This document shows positions 11,076 to 22,096 of a DNA stretch of 64,000 bases, in pieces (position 1 is the first letter of the stretch; each line of letters opens with the position of its first letter). A program made the position numbers and the translations under genes. Where the stretch lies: positions 1,116,001 to 1,180,000 of the forward strand of contig JAKSGN010000005.1 in the NCBI GenBank assembly GCA_024180945.1, read 5' to 3'. This DNA is from Macrophomina tecta (Eukaryota; Ascomycota; Dothideomycetes; Botryosphaeriales; Botryosphaeriaceae). Under the pieces are notes generated by a model. That model had not been told where the DNA came from. It was given only the letters and a program-made list of their open reading frames with translations, and made no database searches.

Positions 11076-12791
11076 CATGAAGATCTACCTCGATTTCCTT
11101 TTGGCCCTCCCATTTCGCTCGGTTGCTTACTTACACCCTTAGTTCAGATGAGGCTACCGGCACGTTGCTTGAGCGTATTTGTGCTGTAGTAACTGGCCAA
11201 TCCTCTGGACTTGAAGGGTGAGCGAAAAAAAAAAAAAAGAAAAAAGAAAAACATCACCACTCCGGCGTGTGACTCGCGCACGCTGGGTGCGGCCGACCTC
11301 GCGACCCTGCAGTTGTCTGATACCTTTGCCTTTCAAGTGGCCGTGATCAAACCTTCAACACGTGCACGAGCACAGATTACATGGTATATCACACTAATCT
11401 TGGACCCCTTCTTTTTGTTTGCTCTTTTTTTTCTTAAAGGGAAAGAAAAAAAGAAAAGGAGAGACATGAAGGAATCAATTCTCTCCCACTTGCAGACCAG
11501 CAACCAACCTCCGCTGCCCGAACGCAGACAACAGCAAAAGGATGGGCTCGGACCATAGAAGATTTTGATGAAACACTGCTTCCTCCTGCTTTCTTTTCCT
11601 TCCTTCGGCCACTTTTCCGCGAGACCTCCGAAAGCCCAGCGGGCCAGCAACCTCCACAACTACGCGCAACGCTGCTGAGCTCCTATCCCCGCCCGCCATT
11701 TGGTGAGCTTCAGCAGAGCTCATGGGCAATGACGCTCATCGAGGCCCTGAATGTTATAAGACGATATATGTCACTGTCAATGACGCAGCTTCGGCGGACA
11801 GAGAGTGGACGCAGCTCGTTAGGAGAGCAATCTGGGGAGCACAGTGCGCGTCCCACAGCTACGCTAGAACGAGTCTTGCAATCGTTGCTGCCCTTGTTTG
11901 TTTCGTTTGGCCTTCCATGCCAGAGGTTGCAAAAAGGCTGTCTTGTGGATGATGATCCTCAGCCCATATATTCATGATTCATTGTCATTTGGAGATAAGC
12001 CGGGTCAGCTGTACAAGGGGGGAAAAAAAAATCGCGAGACGATCATTGGCGGTGAGGACAGGCTAATGCTCTCAAGGGCACATACGGAAAAACATGCCAT
12101 TTTTCCGTTCCTCTCTATACATGCGCATGTACAGAGAAGGGTAGTACAAATCAACAAATCGGTAATTTTCGACACCAAAACAAACTCCCAATCTGTGATG
12201 ATATAATAAAGATTATAGACCTGTATCTTCCATCAGACGAGAAATCCGTTCCACTTGACGGTGTAGAGAAAGACAGAGTGAGGAAAATCGTATAATTCAT
12301 GAAGAAAAAGGAACAATGCGTAAGACATCGGAAAACCTAACTGAGAGAAGCGGGGTGGGGGAATCTTTTAACTTAGTACAAGGCCCGCCGAATACGCCGG
12401 TCGCTTTGTATGTGTTTGTTTACATCTGACATTTTCACCGAGTTTTGACATTTCGTACGCCGCCTCATTCCCCATGATATTTAATCCTCGTCGAAAGGGG
12501 TTTCAAACGCTGATAAGAGAGATCGTGATCCTGTCATGCCCAGAGCTGAAAGCGAGAGTGAAGTGGGTCGCCGATAAGGATTCCAGGATATAAGAAGCCA
12601 GAAAAGATATGATATCCCTTTGTCCACGCATTACCTGTCGCTGCAACAATGCCATCCGTGGAGACCAAACGTATAGTCCTGCGGACTGGGACGAAGTTGT
12701 GCTGTGCGCCATTACACATCGCCCTTCTTTGACCACAGAATCCCCCTATCGTGGCCAATTCCTTATCCTACATGGACAGCGTCTCTCTTCG
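9909..12791. other. Gene-free 2.9-kb interval between convergent 3' ends
   Basis: It lies between the stop codons of eIF2B alpha and the SreA-like gene. It contains a (TA)n tract at 11045-11073, an A-rich run at 11226-11250 and other short homopolymers. No coding region, tRNA or transposon could be supported. Confidence 0.6.
11045..11073. repeat. (TA)n microsatellite
   Basis: About 14 perfect TA units in noncoding DNA. Confidence 0.95.
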
Positions 12792-14610
12792 TCATGCTCC
12801 CCCGCCAGTCGCTCTTCCTTCGCTTTCGCCCTCAACCACGGTCGCGGTGCCTTCGCCTCTGGGTTTGCCGTCACCACCGTCCAATCTCTTGATTTCCATC
12901 TGCACATCCAGCACCTTTCTTTGCAACTCCTTCATCTCCATTTCTAGCTTCATCCTCTTCGCCTGTCTTTGCTCAGGGCTCATCTGGGGCGTCGGGGGTT
13001 GCGTGTTTGTGGTAGTACCATCCGGATGGACGACAGGGTTAGAGGTAGGAAGGTCCGGATCAATATTAAGGAGTTGCGGAATATTAGACGTGGAACGGGG
13101 GGCATCCGGAAGAACCTCATCATCAGCACCAACTGATGCTGAGCGTTTGCTAGGGACTGAAGAGGCAGGAGATGTAGGGTATTGCTGTTGCGGTTGAGGT
13201 ACAGTCCGCATGGCGGAGGATGATGCACTCTGCTGTTGGAAGTAGTTCGTAAAGTCTGCCGGCGGCGGCGCATATCTCGGAGGAGGTGGCTGTTGGCTCA
13301 TAGAGGCCTGGAGATGCGCTGCTACTTCAGAGTCGGAGCGAGGGTAGCCATCTGACCTGTTCTCGGCAAAGGATTCCTGGGTCGGGGCAGGGGACGGGGC
13401 GGATTGTGACGGGCTGCGCTGTGGCTGTGGAGACGGCTGGCCTTGTTGATAATGCGCTGGAGGATGCTGAGCGAAGAGGTGGCTGGCCGATTCGGCCGGG
13501 GCGGCGGGTACGACCCGTTTCCTCCGCTTGATTTCCTGCTTCTTCATCTGCACTGGTCGGTGAACCCCGTGCAGCTTGTAGTAGAGACCGCAGGCATTGC
13601 ATATTGTGTGTCCAGCTTCATCGCGTCTCCAGAGTGGGGTGACAGTAGTCCTACAGTTGGCGCAAGCTGGAACGACGTTGGCACCAGCTGGAGTCGCAAG
13701 GGGCTGTTGCTGCCCGGCTTGAGCACCGTCGGCTGCGGATCCATCGCCAAGGTTGCTCGGCTGGTTGCCGTTCGGGGCGTTCACGTGAGCGAGCGCATAT
13801 CGAGCGGTCTTGGAAACGCGGTTGTTGTAGGCTGGGCAGCCGTTGCAGCCTTGCTGGCCACCCGTGCCGTTGCAACGGCCACCACCAGGACATGTGCCCG
13901 ATGCCTGCTCAGCCGCAACGTACGAGGGACGGGAAGTCGGCGGATATCCCGAAGGAGACTGGCTGCGGTCATGGGGCTCAGGCGTGCGTTGGTTCTGCTG
14001 GACGGACATGGTGGGCGCCTGGGCTAGATTCCTCTTCAGGTTCGAAGGGCGCGACTGGTTCCGCGCTTTCAGGTACAGGCCGCACGCATTGCATATAGGT
14101 TCACCGGTAGGCGACCTTCGCCACAGGGGAGTTCGCGTGGTGCCGCAGTTGCTAGGCTAGTTAGAGGGGAGGACAGGCAGCGGGCAAGACAGGAGAGGCG
14201 TACCTGCAGGTCTGGCCGTTCATGGGTGCATTTGCCGGATTCGGCCTTGGCGCAGCGGCTCCAGGGGAAGGCGAAAGCGGACGGGGTTGCTGGGGTTGCT
14301 GGCTGGCAGCGAAGTGTTGGATGTCCTCGAGGGAGTGATGCTCAGAGACTTCGGAAGGTTTGCCACTACGCTCGGGCGAGGTGCGCTGCTCGCGCTCGGG
14401 CTGCACGCCGTGAGGCTGAGGCTTGCTTTCGCGGACCGGGTGCTGCTGGGGCTGGTCCTGGGCGTTGCTCAAGGCGCGCAGATTCTGGGCGAGCTCGAGC
14501 TCCTCCTGGGAAGCGTTTCGCAATACCGAGTCGGTGTGAGGCTTTGGGTGCAGCGAGGAGTCGCCGGGGTGGTCGCCAGGCGACTGCAGCTGGGCCGAGG
14601 GGCCGGACAT
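12792..14610 (-). CDS. sreA: SreA/SREP/Urbs1-type GATA repressor of iron uptake
   Basis: A two-finger GATA factor that represses siderophore synthesis and iron uptake when iron is plentiful. Exons (minus) 14610-14204 and 14151-12792 flank a 52-bp intron that splits finger 1; the product is 588 residues. Finger 1 is Cys135-X2-Cys138-X17-Cys156-X2-Cys159 with TPLWRR; finger 2 is Cys299, Cys302, Cys320 and Cys323. Between them lies the cysteine-rich motif [19 protein letters not shown] (Cys223, 229, 238, 241), the iron-sensing signature that separates this class from AreA and WC proteins. A basic KRRKR follows finger 2 and a C-terminal coiled coil runs through [20 protein letters not shown]. The start is the first Met before [15 protein letters not shown], an acidic helical stretch. 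All key residues are intact, so it is probably functional. Confidence 0.95.
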
Positions 14611-14764
14611 GGCGGGGATTGCAGCAGCGGAGCGTGAGAATTGTTAGAGCGGCATGGAGGGGGGGTGTGCACTGGGTGGCGAGGGCAGCGGTGATATGCC
14701 AGCTCAGGCAGGCTGGTGGTGGTGAGGGCGGAGGGGGCGGAGCGGAGATGGTTTGGTGATGGTG

Positions 14765-14777
14765 ATCAGATAGATAA
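14765..14777. promoter_or_regulatory. Double GATA site, candidate SreA autoregulation element
   Basis: ATCAGATAGATAA on the plus strand contains two overlapping HGATAR sites and matches the reported SreA consensus ATCWGATAA at eight of nine bases. It lies about 155-167 bp upstream of the SreA start codon. Function is inferred from position and motif only. Confidence 0.45.
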
Positions 14778-15577
14778 ATGTCGGCGGCGGAAGCAGCAGC
14801 AGTGGGCAGACGTGGTCGGCGCGGTTGTGAGCCGGGCGGGCGCCCTGACCAGGATCGGGGAGGGCGGCAGCGTGGCCCTATGGGCTCGGGGCAGGGCTCG
14901 GGGCAGAACAGGCAAAAGGATTTGTCGCGCGGGCTCGCGGTCTGGCAGCGCGCGCCTGGGGGCGCGAGGATGGTAGCACGTCTGGCCCGGCTAGCTCGCA
15001 AAAGGCACTGACGTTGGCGCGCCCCCAGGCCCCTGGCCGTGTCAGCGAAATGCTGCGCCCGCCATTGGCTGCGGCGATGAGCGGTGAGGGGCGCCTCCGC
15101 CGGCTGATCGCTTGGCCCCGGCCCTTGCTGCCCGCGCGAGGAACCACCACACGACAAATCGCACTCCAGAGCTGGCGCCTCCAGATGCCGCAGCACGACG
15201 CGCTTGCGCCTGCATGCAGCGGCTTGTCTCGCGTGCCCGCGGCGCCACCGACCCGCTGCGAGTGCGTGTTGCGCACCACCGCCCTCCACCGCAATGCCTC
15301 CGCACCGGTTCCTGGATACAGTTTCGGTTATCGATTAGGACACCCTGCCAGCCCGACTCCGGCCTGACGGCCCTCCCTCAGCAGAGCATCTGCTCGCCGC
15401 CTCGGACGGGCTGCTCAGCGCGTCTCGGTGCCACATTCCTGTTCCCGGTGCCGCCCGCCTCCCTGCGGCGCCCGCGAGACCGAGTCTGCAGAGCCCGCCG
15501 CCGCAGCGCCGCCCTGAGACAGCCATTCTCGCTGCTCACAGCCTGTGCTTCGTCCCGGGCGTATTGATGGCGGCTGA

Positions 15578-15599
15578 CCAATGCCGGCGCACTGATTGG
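15578..15599. promoter_or_regulatory. CCAAT-N12-ATTGG inverted pair, candidate CCAAT-complex/HapX site
   Basis: CCAAT at 15578-15582 and ATTGG at 15595-15599 are separated by exactly 12 bases. Both strands therefore fit the CBC:HapX pattern CSAAT-N12-RWT known from Aspergillus, where HapX represses sreA under iron starvation. It is about 970 bp from the SreA start, with no other gene nearby. Confidence 0.4.
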
Positions 15600-18024
15600 C
15601 CGCAGGGAGAACTCCCGACCCCACCATGCAAGTCACTTCTAGCCTCTCTCCACAATTGCATCTATGGAAGACTCTTTGCACTTCCTGAGCGCCCATTAGA
15701 CCCATCCGTCTCCATCTCTGCGCCTTCTCTCGCTTCTTGCTCCTCTTTGGTCTTTGCACAAGCCTCTGAAGACGGCAGGCGCAAGAGCTTGGCGCCGGCG
15801 GTTCCGTCGCCTTTGTTGCCTGCCCTGGGGCTCCTCCCCGACCTTGCCAACACTCGTGCCATGCGCCTCCCTGATTCAGATTGTTCTCATGCTTTGCCGT
15901 GTGCGACCGCCAGCCCGCTTTGTCATCCTCCAACGGTGTTCGGCATGTCCGAGCCCGGTCTCCGCAGGTACCGAGGCCGAGCACTTCGCTCTCCGTCATC
16001 GATAATGGTCGGTACGGCCGGCCAGACGCCCAAGGTCCGTGATGGCGCTGGAGAAGGTGGCAGAATGCTCAGGTATCGCTTCTGAAAGGACTTAGCGATA
16101 ATGGGACTTGGATCCACAGATTAGGAGCCTCACCAACGAGTCGGCCTTATTACAGGTGGAGCCTTTATTCGTTCCTCGCAGGAACTCTCCGTCCACCTTA
16201 TTGTTGCCCTGAGCCTCGCTTAATTACTTGTTGGCGCCTCTCCCGTATAACAAGAGAGCCGTTGCCGCTGGTGCAACGCTTCAGGTACGCTTCGACTGTT
16301 TGGCCGACGGAGGTGTCGCGATGGAAGACTCGCCAACCGAAGACTACGCATCGTAGAACAGGATATACGACGGTTGCGCGAATCCGATCGCATACTGGAT
16401 CCTGTCGATGGTCCTAGGAACAAAGCTTGGAGACTGTCCAACGGTAAGCATGCCTGCAGCTGATGGTCTGCTTGCCCCCATTCCATTTCTTGTGGCATTT
16501 GGTGATGATTGTGTTCGAAAGTGCGTACCTAGGAGGATAACGCGCATGGTGTTGTTTGTGGATGAAGAGGGTCTCCTCTGGAGCAATCTGTGCGCGTCCG
16601 CTTCATCCGGCCGCAACCACGCTTTCCAGTCCCATAATGGTTGTACTAAATCGAAAGTGATGAGTATCCAGTTGTTTTTTCAGTGCGAGTAAGGGTAAGC
16701 AGACCCTGCCTTCGTTATTGGAGCTTCGTTTTGGCCGCTACGAGCGGGTGAATGCAAGTCAAGTTTTCATGACAAAAAGATATCCCATCGCTTCGCTGAC
16801 ATGCAAGCACAACACAACTGACCCACCTTTGCGACATCTACACGTGCTCTCAATATAATAGCAACAGCGGCAACCGCGCTAACCTTTGCTACTCCTCTAC
16901 CGGAGGCCGTTGCCCGCTGCTGCTTCAACGGCGAAACTGTAACGCCGTTCCCTGCTAGCATCAAGCCCTCGGTAATCCTGAGCACATGTGCTGCATTGTG
17001 GCTGCCCGCATGCACTTCCTTGCCGGCATCGGATTGGAATATCTTCCAATGAGAACGCCGTTCAAAGATGGCTTCACAGTAGTGCGAATACGCTGTACGC
17101 CCCTCTCACTTTCTTTTCCTAACACGGTCGCGGCGTATCAATTCGTTCATTACTAGTCTTGGGGCCTTTGCGGCATTGGTGCGGAGCTCAGATGACCGTC
17201 ACGGCCTTCGCTTGCTGCATCGTATCGCCAAATCACATGGAGCCTCTAATGCACCCTCATAACTTAAGCTCATGCGTGAAACCTTAAAACACCTGCCCAA
17301 AAAGAAGTTCCGGAGGAGCTTACGTTTTGAGAAATTAGACAATGCAGAACACGCTCGTCGTATACCACTCAAAGCTACACTTTGCCCACCGCTAGTGATT
17401 TGCAATGGAACACCCTGTTCTCCAACAAAGGCGCCCCTTCGCTTTGCACGAAAGCGCAGATCGCCGGTGATGGGTCTCAACGGCTTAGCGCCAGGCTTCA
17501 TTCGCTATTTCTAGCAGCCGGGTCTGGAATAGAACCTCATAGGCGAGAATGCGAACACTAGAACCTGCTATTCCTGGCTCCCGTGCCGATACCCTTGGTT
17601 TCATACATCGCTAATGACTGATGCTGCTACAATCATAGTCAAAGCCGAAGCACCGACACGTCATTGGCTTATCGAAGTCTGGTGCATGAATTGAGATGCT
17701 AATTTGGGTATCAATTGCAAAGTATCTAGATCTCCTTGCCAAATGGTGACCTTCAAATCCGCCAATAGATTCAGCCACCTCTTGCTAATCGCTGCATTTT
17801 CCGGTCTCTTCCCCGCTGCCGTCGCTGCATGTCTTCAGATCTTGCTGGACCGTGGTGAAAATAACGCCGGGCGCCATCTCCCTGCTTTCTGTCTTGAAGA
17901 GACCAAACTTACAAACCCACCGTCCGCTTGTACCACAAGAACCATCCACCATGAACTCCCGCGGCAGCAGCCGGCTCCAACCCCTCATATTCGGGCTCCA
18001 ACCCACAACATCCACCCCGTTCGA

Positions 18025-18699
18025 TCAACCCTGATTCTCTCTCACCAAAAAGCTCGGATCCACCTCGACCTTCTTCTCAAACTTCTGCCACCAATCCTGA
18101 AACGCCTTCAACGGCACGACCTCGATGCCGCCGGGGCCCGCGTTCCCGGAGAAGCTGGCGAGGAAATTGAACGCGTTGCCGATGATCCTCTGCGCGAGCA
18201 GCTTCACGGCGGCGGGATTCGTCGCCGCCGTATTCGCGGCGCCGGCGCGCACGAGCTCCAGCCCGCTGCTACTGCCATCCGCTCCGCCTACGGCGGCAGG
18301 CGTGGCCTGCGCCTTCTCCGCCTGCTTGGCCTGCATGGCGGCATTGACCTGGGCGACGGGCTCGACGCTGATGCCCAGCGTCACGGCGGGGATCTGCGCG
18401 CCGGGGTTCTGCGCAGCGAGCGCGGCGGCCTCGCGGGCGATGGCGTCGAGGCCGTCGACCTTGAAGATGGCGCTCTGCTTCTCGTTGGCGACGGCGCCGA
18501 GGAAGCGGAAGTCGGACGAGGGCGGGATCTGCACGTAGACGGCGGCGGCCGTGTCGGGCGGCAGCTGCGTGCCTGGCAGCAGGAAGACGACGATGTGGTT
18601 GAAGGACGGGTGCGCGGGCAGCTGGAAGGCGAACTGCGTCTGCGAGATGGCCTGCGGCTCCGTGAGAACGGGCCGCCCGGAGATGATGACGCCGAACAT
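18025..18699 (-). CDS. Hikeshi/OPI10 family protein
   Basis: Homologue of Hikeshi, the carrier that moves Hsp70 into the nucleus during heat stress, and of yeast Opi10. A single exon of 224 residues, close to the family length of about 200. The N-terminal beta-rich domain starts at the first Met with FGVIISGRPVLTEPQAIS and continues through FNHIVVFLLPGTQLPPDT, the FG-nucleoporin-binding part. An Ala/Gln-rich linker (about 110-150) leads to a C-terminal helical domain ending WWQKFEKKVEVDPSFLV, which is diagnostic. Head to head with the Nudix gene, 790 bp between starts. No lesion. Confidence 0.93.
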   Translation of the reverse strand: MFGVIISGRPVLTEPQAISQTQFAFQLPAHPSFNHIVVFLLPGTQLPPDTAAAVYVQIPPSSDFRFLGAVANEKQSAIFKVDGLDAIAREAAALAAQNPGAQIPAVTLGISVEPVAQVNAAMQAKQAEKAQATPAAVGGADGSSSGLELVRAGAANTAATNPAAVKLLAQRIIGNAFNFLASFSGNAGPGGIEVVPLKAFQDWWQKFEKKVEVDPSFLVRENQG

Positions 18700-19489
18700 C
18701 GGGTCGTCTCTTTCGACTTGGACTGGAGTGTCGCTCTTTCAATTGGGGGTTCTTTCACGTTTGCTGGCCGCTGGCCGGATGAGGCGGTGCCACTGGTGGT
18801 CTCTTTTTCCAATTGAGCTCAGATGCGATGCGTGATTCTTCGTCGGGTAGGGTCCTGGTCGCGGCGGGGTATCGAGGGGTAGTGTCCGTAGATCGACTCG
18901 CGACGTCAAAGGGCGAGTCGCTTCACAAGACGACGGAGGCCGCGCGTCTGTTTGACGTTGCAAGCGATGGTTCTTTTGCCCTGCCGTTGTTGCAAAGCCG
19001 CAGCGGAACGCGCCGCGCCTCGCGTGTTTATTATCTTCCCAATTAGGCGAAGCTGCTCCCTGCTTCGAGAAAATTCTGAACTGAGCCCATGACGTTGGGG
19101 GTGAGGGAGTCACCTATCGATACCGGAGATCGGGGAGGTCGGTCCCACTTCCGCCCGCGCAGTCCATCAGTGCGCTTCTGCCGCTGCTTCTTCCCTGTGC
19201 GTGTGTGTGTGTCTGAGTCTGTGTGAAGCGGTGCGGAGCTGGCTCCCGATTTTTTTTTTTTTTCCCTCTTTGTTCCGACTAGAGTACGGAGAAGTCAGCC
19301 TTCGCCTGCCGCTACCGTAGCTGGTGCCTTTCCTCCGACGTGCTTACCACCACTTCTTCTGCTGCGCCCTGATTTCCTCCTGTCCATGCCCTCCCCTGAA
19401 CCACAAGAACCCTTCACCCTACCTTTTCTATCGACCAGTTCCACTCCGTGCCATTGAAAGCCAAAGCCCCACGCCCACATCGCAAGATC
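18700..19489. promoter_or_regulatory. Divergent promoter, Hikeshi/OPI10 and Nudix hydrolase
   Basis: 790 bp between two outward-facing start codons. It contains a short GT-rich run near 19198-19225 and a T run at 19250-19263. No specific binding site was recognised. Confidence 0.6.
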
Positions 19490-20800
19490 ATGGAGAAAGC
19501 CGAGAAGAGCAACATCGATCTGCTGAACGACTGCGATAAGTGAGTCCCGCAGCTTCCTTATACCTAAATCGGGCCTCCTTCCTGCACGCAACGCACGCTA
19601 CCCAAAGCTCGACCTGCCCATTTCCCTTCCTCCTCCTTCCCCCATCGGGACCGTCCAGGTCGCACGACCTGCCACGCCCGCAACTCTACCCTATCGCGCC
19701 ACATTGTCATGTAGACCCCATCCCTTCAGGCGGGACCCTTTCCTCCCCGTAGACGTCATTGCCGCACCACCGCTATTAATAGCCTTCAACCATCGCTCCA
19801 ACCCGCCCTCCCCCACCTTTCTACAAAACTAACAACCTGCCCCCTCCTTCCCTCGCACCGCAGCTTCCCCTACTACGAAACCGACCCGGGCCTCTATGAT
19901 GCCGCACTCGACCGCCTGTACACGCTGCAAGTCGCCGACGACGACACGATCCTGGGCTTCGTGCTGCCCGCCGTCGCCGAGGTACTGCGCGGCCTCGCCG
20001 CCTGGACGCTGAGCGACGACGACCACTCGCTCGTGCTCACGTCCGGCAGCACCGAGGCCGAGCGCACCGCCATCATCGCGCAGACCACCGCCGCCATGCG
20101 CGAGACGGGCCACTTCCAGGTCCTCGCGGGCTGGCGCAACGAGCTGTACCCCGTCTACGGGCGCGACGGCGCCCTGCTGTTCAAAATCGAGCGCGCCGCG
20201 TCGCCGCTGTTCGGCGTCGTGTCGTACGGCGTGCACATGACAGCGTACGTCCAGACGGGCGGCGAGGATGGCGCGGGCGGCTACCGGTTCTGGGTGCCGC
20301 GCCGCGCGCGCACGAAGCAGACGTACGGCGGCTTGCTGGACAACACGGTGGCGGGCGGGCTGGCGGCGGGCGAGAAGCCGTCGGAGGCGCTGGTGCGGGA
20401 GGCGCAGGAGGAGGCCAGCCTGCCGGCGGAGCTGGTGCGCACGCGCGCCAGGGCCGTCGGCAACGTGTCGTACTTCCTCGTGCGCGACGAGCGGGCCGGC
20501 GGCGAGACGGGCCTGCTGCAGCCCGAGAGCCAGTACGTGTACGACCTCGAGCTGCCGGAGGACGTGGTGCCGCGGCCGAATGATGACGAGGTCGAGTCGT
20601 TTGCGCTGCTGTCGACCGAGGAGGTGCGGGTGGCGTTGCGGAGGGGCGAGTTCAAGCCCAACTGCGCGCTGGTGATGCTGGACTTCTTCGTTAGGCATGG
20701 CATTTTGACGCCGGAGAACGAGCCGGATTACTTGGAGATTGTGTCGAGGTTGCATCGACGCTTTGAGTTCCCTACTGTCAGGCTACCGGGAGTGTTATAG
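19490..20800 (+). CDS. Nudix hydrolase with N-terminal DUF4743 domain
   Basis: Related to yeast YJR142W and plant Nudix 20/24 proteins, which hydrolyse oxidised thiamine diphosphate derivatives in known members; substrate here is inferred. Exon 1 (19490-19539) encodes only 16 full codons; an unusually long 324-bp intron follows and exon 2 is 19864-20800, giving 328 residues. The DUF4743 region (about 17-150) has FPYYETDPGLYDAALDRLYT and GWRNELYPVYG. The Nudix box at about 181-203 fits GX5EX7REXXEEXG with the one change that the last Gly is Ala (GGLAAGEKPSEALVREAQEE then ASL), as is common in this subfamily. The family's LDNTVAGG precedes it. The splice junction restores Asn-Phe-Pro-Tyr-Tyr at the start of the domain. 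Confidence 0.92.
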
Positions 20801-21212
20801 ACGGGCTATGAGCAAGAGGGGATGCGGGCTGCCGAAAGACGTGGATGAAGAAAGATAAAAGAGGCAAAAAAGGTCATCTGGCGGATCAATTGCTGCGCTG
20901 GACGCACAATATAATTAACCAATCTGAGGTTTCTTTTTCTGCTGCATACCTATGGGATATACTCTCCCTCTTTTTTTTGCGAGTACACTTCTTTTTTCGG
21001 GAAGCTCTCCAGCCATCATTGCGGCATCGATGCCAAAATTCAGCGTGCGCTCCCGCCTCCAAACGCCGTAAATGCATGTGTTCCTTCCGTCCAAACAAGC
21101 CAATTGCTCCTATGGCTGCAGAAACCAGGGAAAGTCTGGCCCCTATCGGCCGCCGTGATTGCGAGGCCATTTAATAAACAAGTCTTGCTGTGATGCAAAT
21201 TCGTATGGCGCC
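20801..21212. other. Short interval between convergent 3' ends
   Basis: 412 bp between the Nudix and RPB8 stop codons. It presumably carries both polyadenylation regions. No other structure was seen. Confidence 0.6.
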
Positions 21213-21735
21213 TCATTTCTTGAGCAGCAGGTAGACGTAGTCGATCCTTAGCGGGGTGAGCTTCTTGTACGGGCCGTCGATGAAGAGTAGCAGTCCGCCG
21301 AACGAGATGTAGACCTTACTATAGGCCCAAAAAGTCAGCAATCCACATCCGACTTGCCCTATTCGAAAACACAGAGTTTTTCCCCTGCTTCCATCTTCCC
21401 GGGGAAACTCACATATGATCGCCATCGCCCTCCTCGAAGCGGTACACCTTGCCGTGGCAGACATAGTCGTACATGTCGGCAAGGGTGGTCTCGGTGCTGC
21501 TATCGAGCTCGCGCCAGCCGCGCTCGTCCTTGGTGCCGTCGAGGTTGAGCGTGCTGGCCAGCAGCAGCTGCACCGTCTCACCCACCTCGACCGGGTAGAG
21601 CTCGCTGTTGATGTCGAGCGTCATGGTCGTTTGGTTGTCCGCCGACGTACCCGCCAACCGCGTCACCCGGTCGTACTTGGCCGCGTCGAGCGACGTGATG
21701 TGGAACGTGTCTTCGTAGAGCTGCGAATCCGCCAT
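21213..21735 (-). CDS. RPB8: RNA polymerase I/II/III common subunit RPB8 (ABC14.5)
   Basis: OB-fold subunit shared by all three nuclear RNA polymerases. Exons (minus) 21735-21413 and 21318-21213 with a 94-bp intron give 142 residues, against 145-150 in yeast and human. Family features: start MADSQLYEDTFHITSLDAAKYDRVTRL, here split as an N-terminal beta strand block; the central ELYPVEVGETVQLLLASTL; and the end VYISFGGLLLFIDG followed by YVYLLLKK. The junction reads Asp-His-Ile-Lys-Val-Tyr. It is head to head with ELP4, 361 bp between starts. Essential gene; no lesion. Confidence 0.95.
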
Positions 21736-22096
21736 TGTGGCTTGCTGGTTGGCTTTGGCGTGCGGTGCGGCTTTTGGGGCTGTTTTCGGTGGAGTTTTTT
21801 ACGGTTGCGGTAATGACGTTGCTGATCTGTTGGTCACAGGTGAGGCGATTGGTGAGGTTTTGAGCGGAGGCCGCGGCGTAGGTGGTTGGCTCTGTTGCGC
21901 GTGAAGAAATGAATCTGCTTTGCGCTGGGCTGGGAGCAAACGCGATGGCCGAATTCTCAAGCACCGACATCCCGACGGGCCAGCCGAAAATCATGGCCGC
22001 TCATTCCCCGCCGTGACGCAACGCGCGGAATGACATTTTTTTGGACGCGCGCTCCAACCACCATTGCCCCGCGTCCGTTGACCACCACCACCGTCC
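21736..22096. promoter_or_regulatory. Divergent promoter, RPB8 and ELP4
   Basis: 361 bp between two outward-facing starts. Several TGACG-like half sites are visible, but none is strong enough to name a regulator. Confidence 0.65.

Larger units (their letters stand above)
14611..18024. promoter_or_regulatory. Long upstream region of the SreA-like gene
   Basis: 3.4 kb without a supported gene, bounded by the SreA start and the 3' end of Hikeshi/OPI10. The proximal 1.5 kb is very GC-rich and open by chance in several frames. Two candidate regulatory sites are visible: the overlapping GATA pair at 14765-14777 and the CCAAT/ATTGG pair at 15578-15599 (separate entries). The distal part (16100-18000) shows no recognised structure. 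Confidence 0.5.

Noticed and set aside
15415..16085. Overlapping frames of 170-190 residues on both strands upstream of SreA
   Set aside because: Both strands are open because of high GC content. The composition is Arg/Gly/Ala/Pro-biased without any fold or motif.
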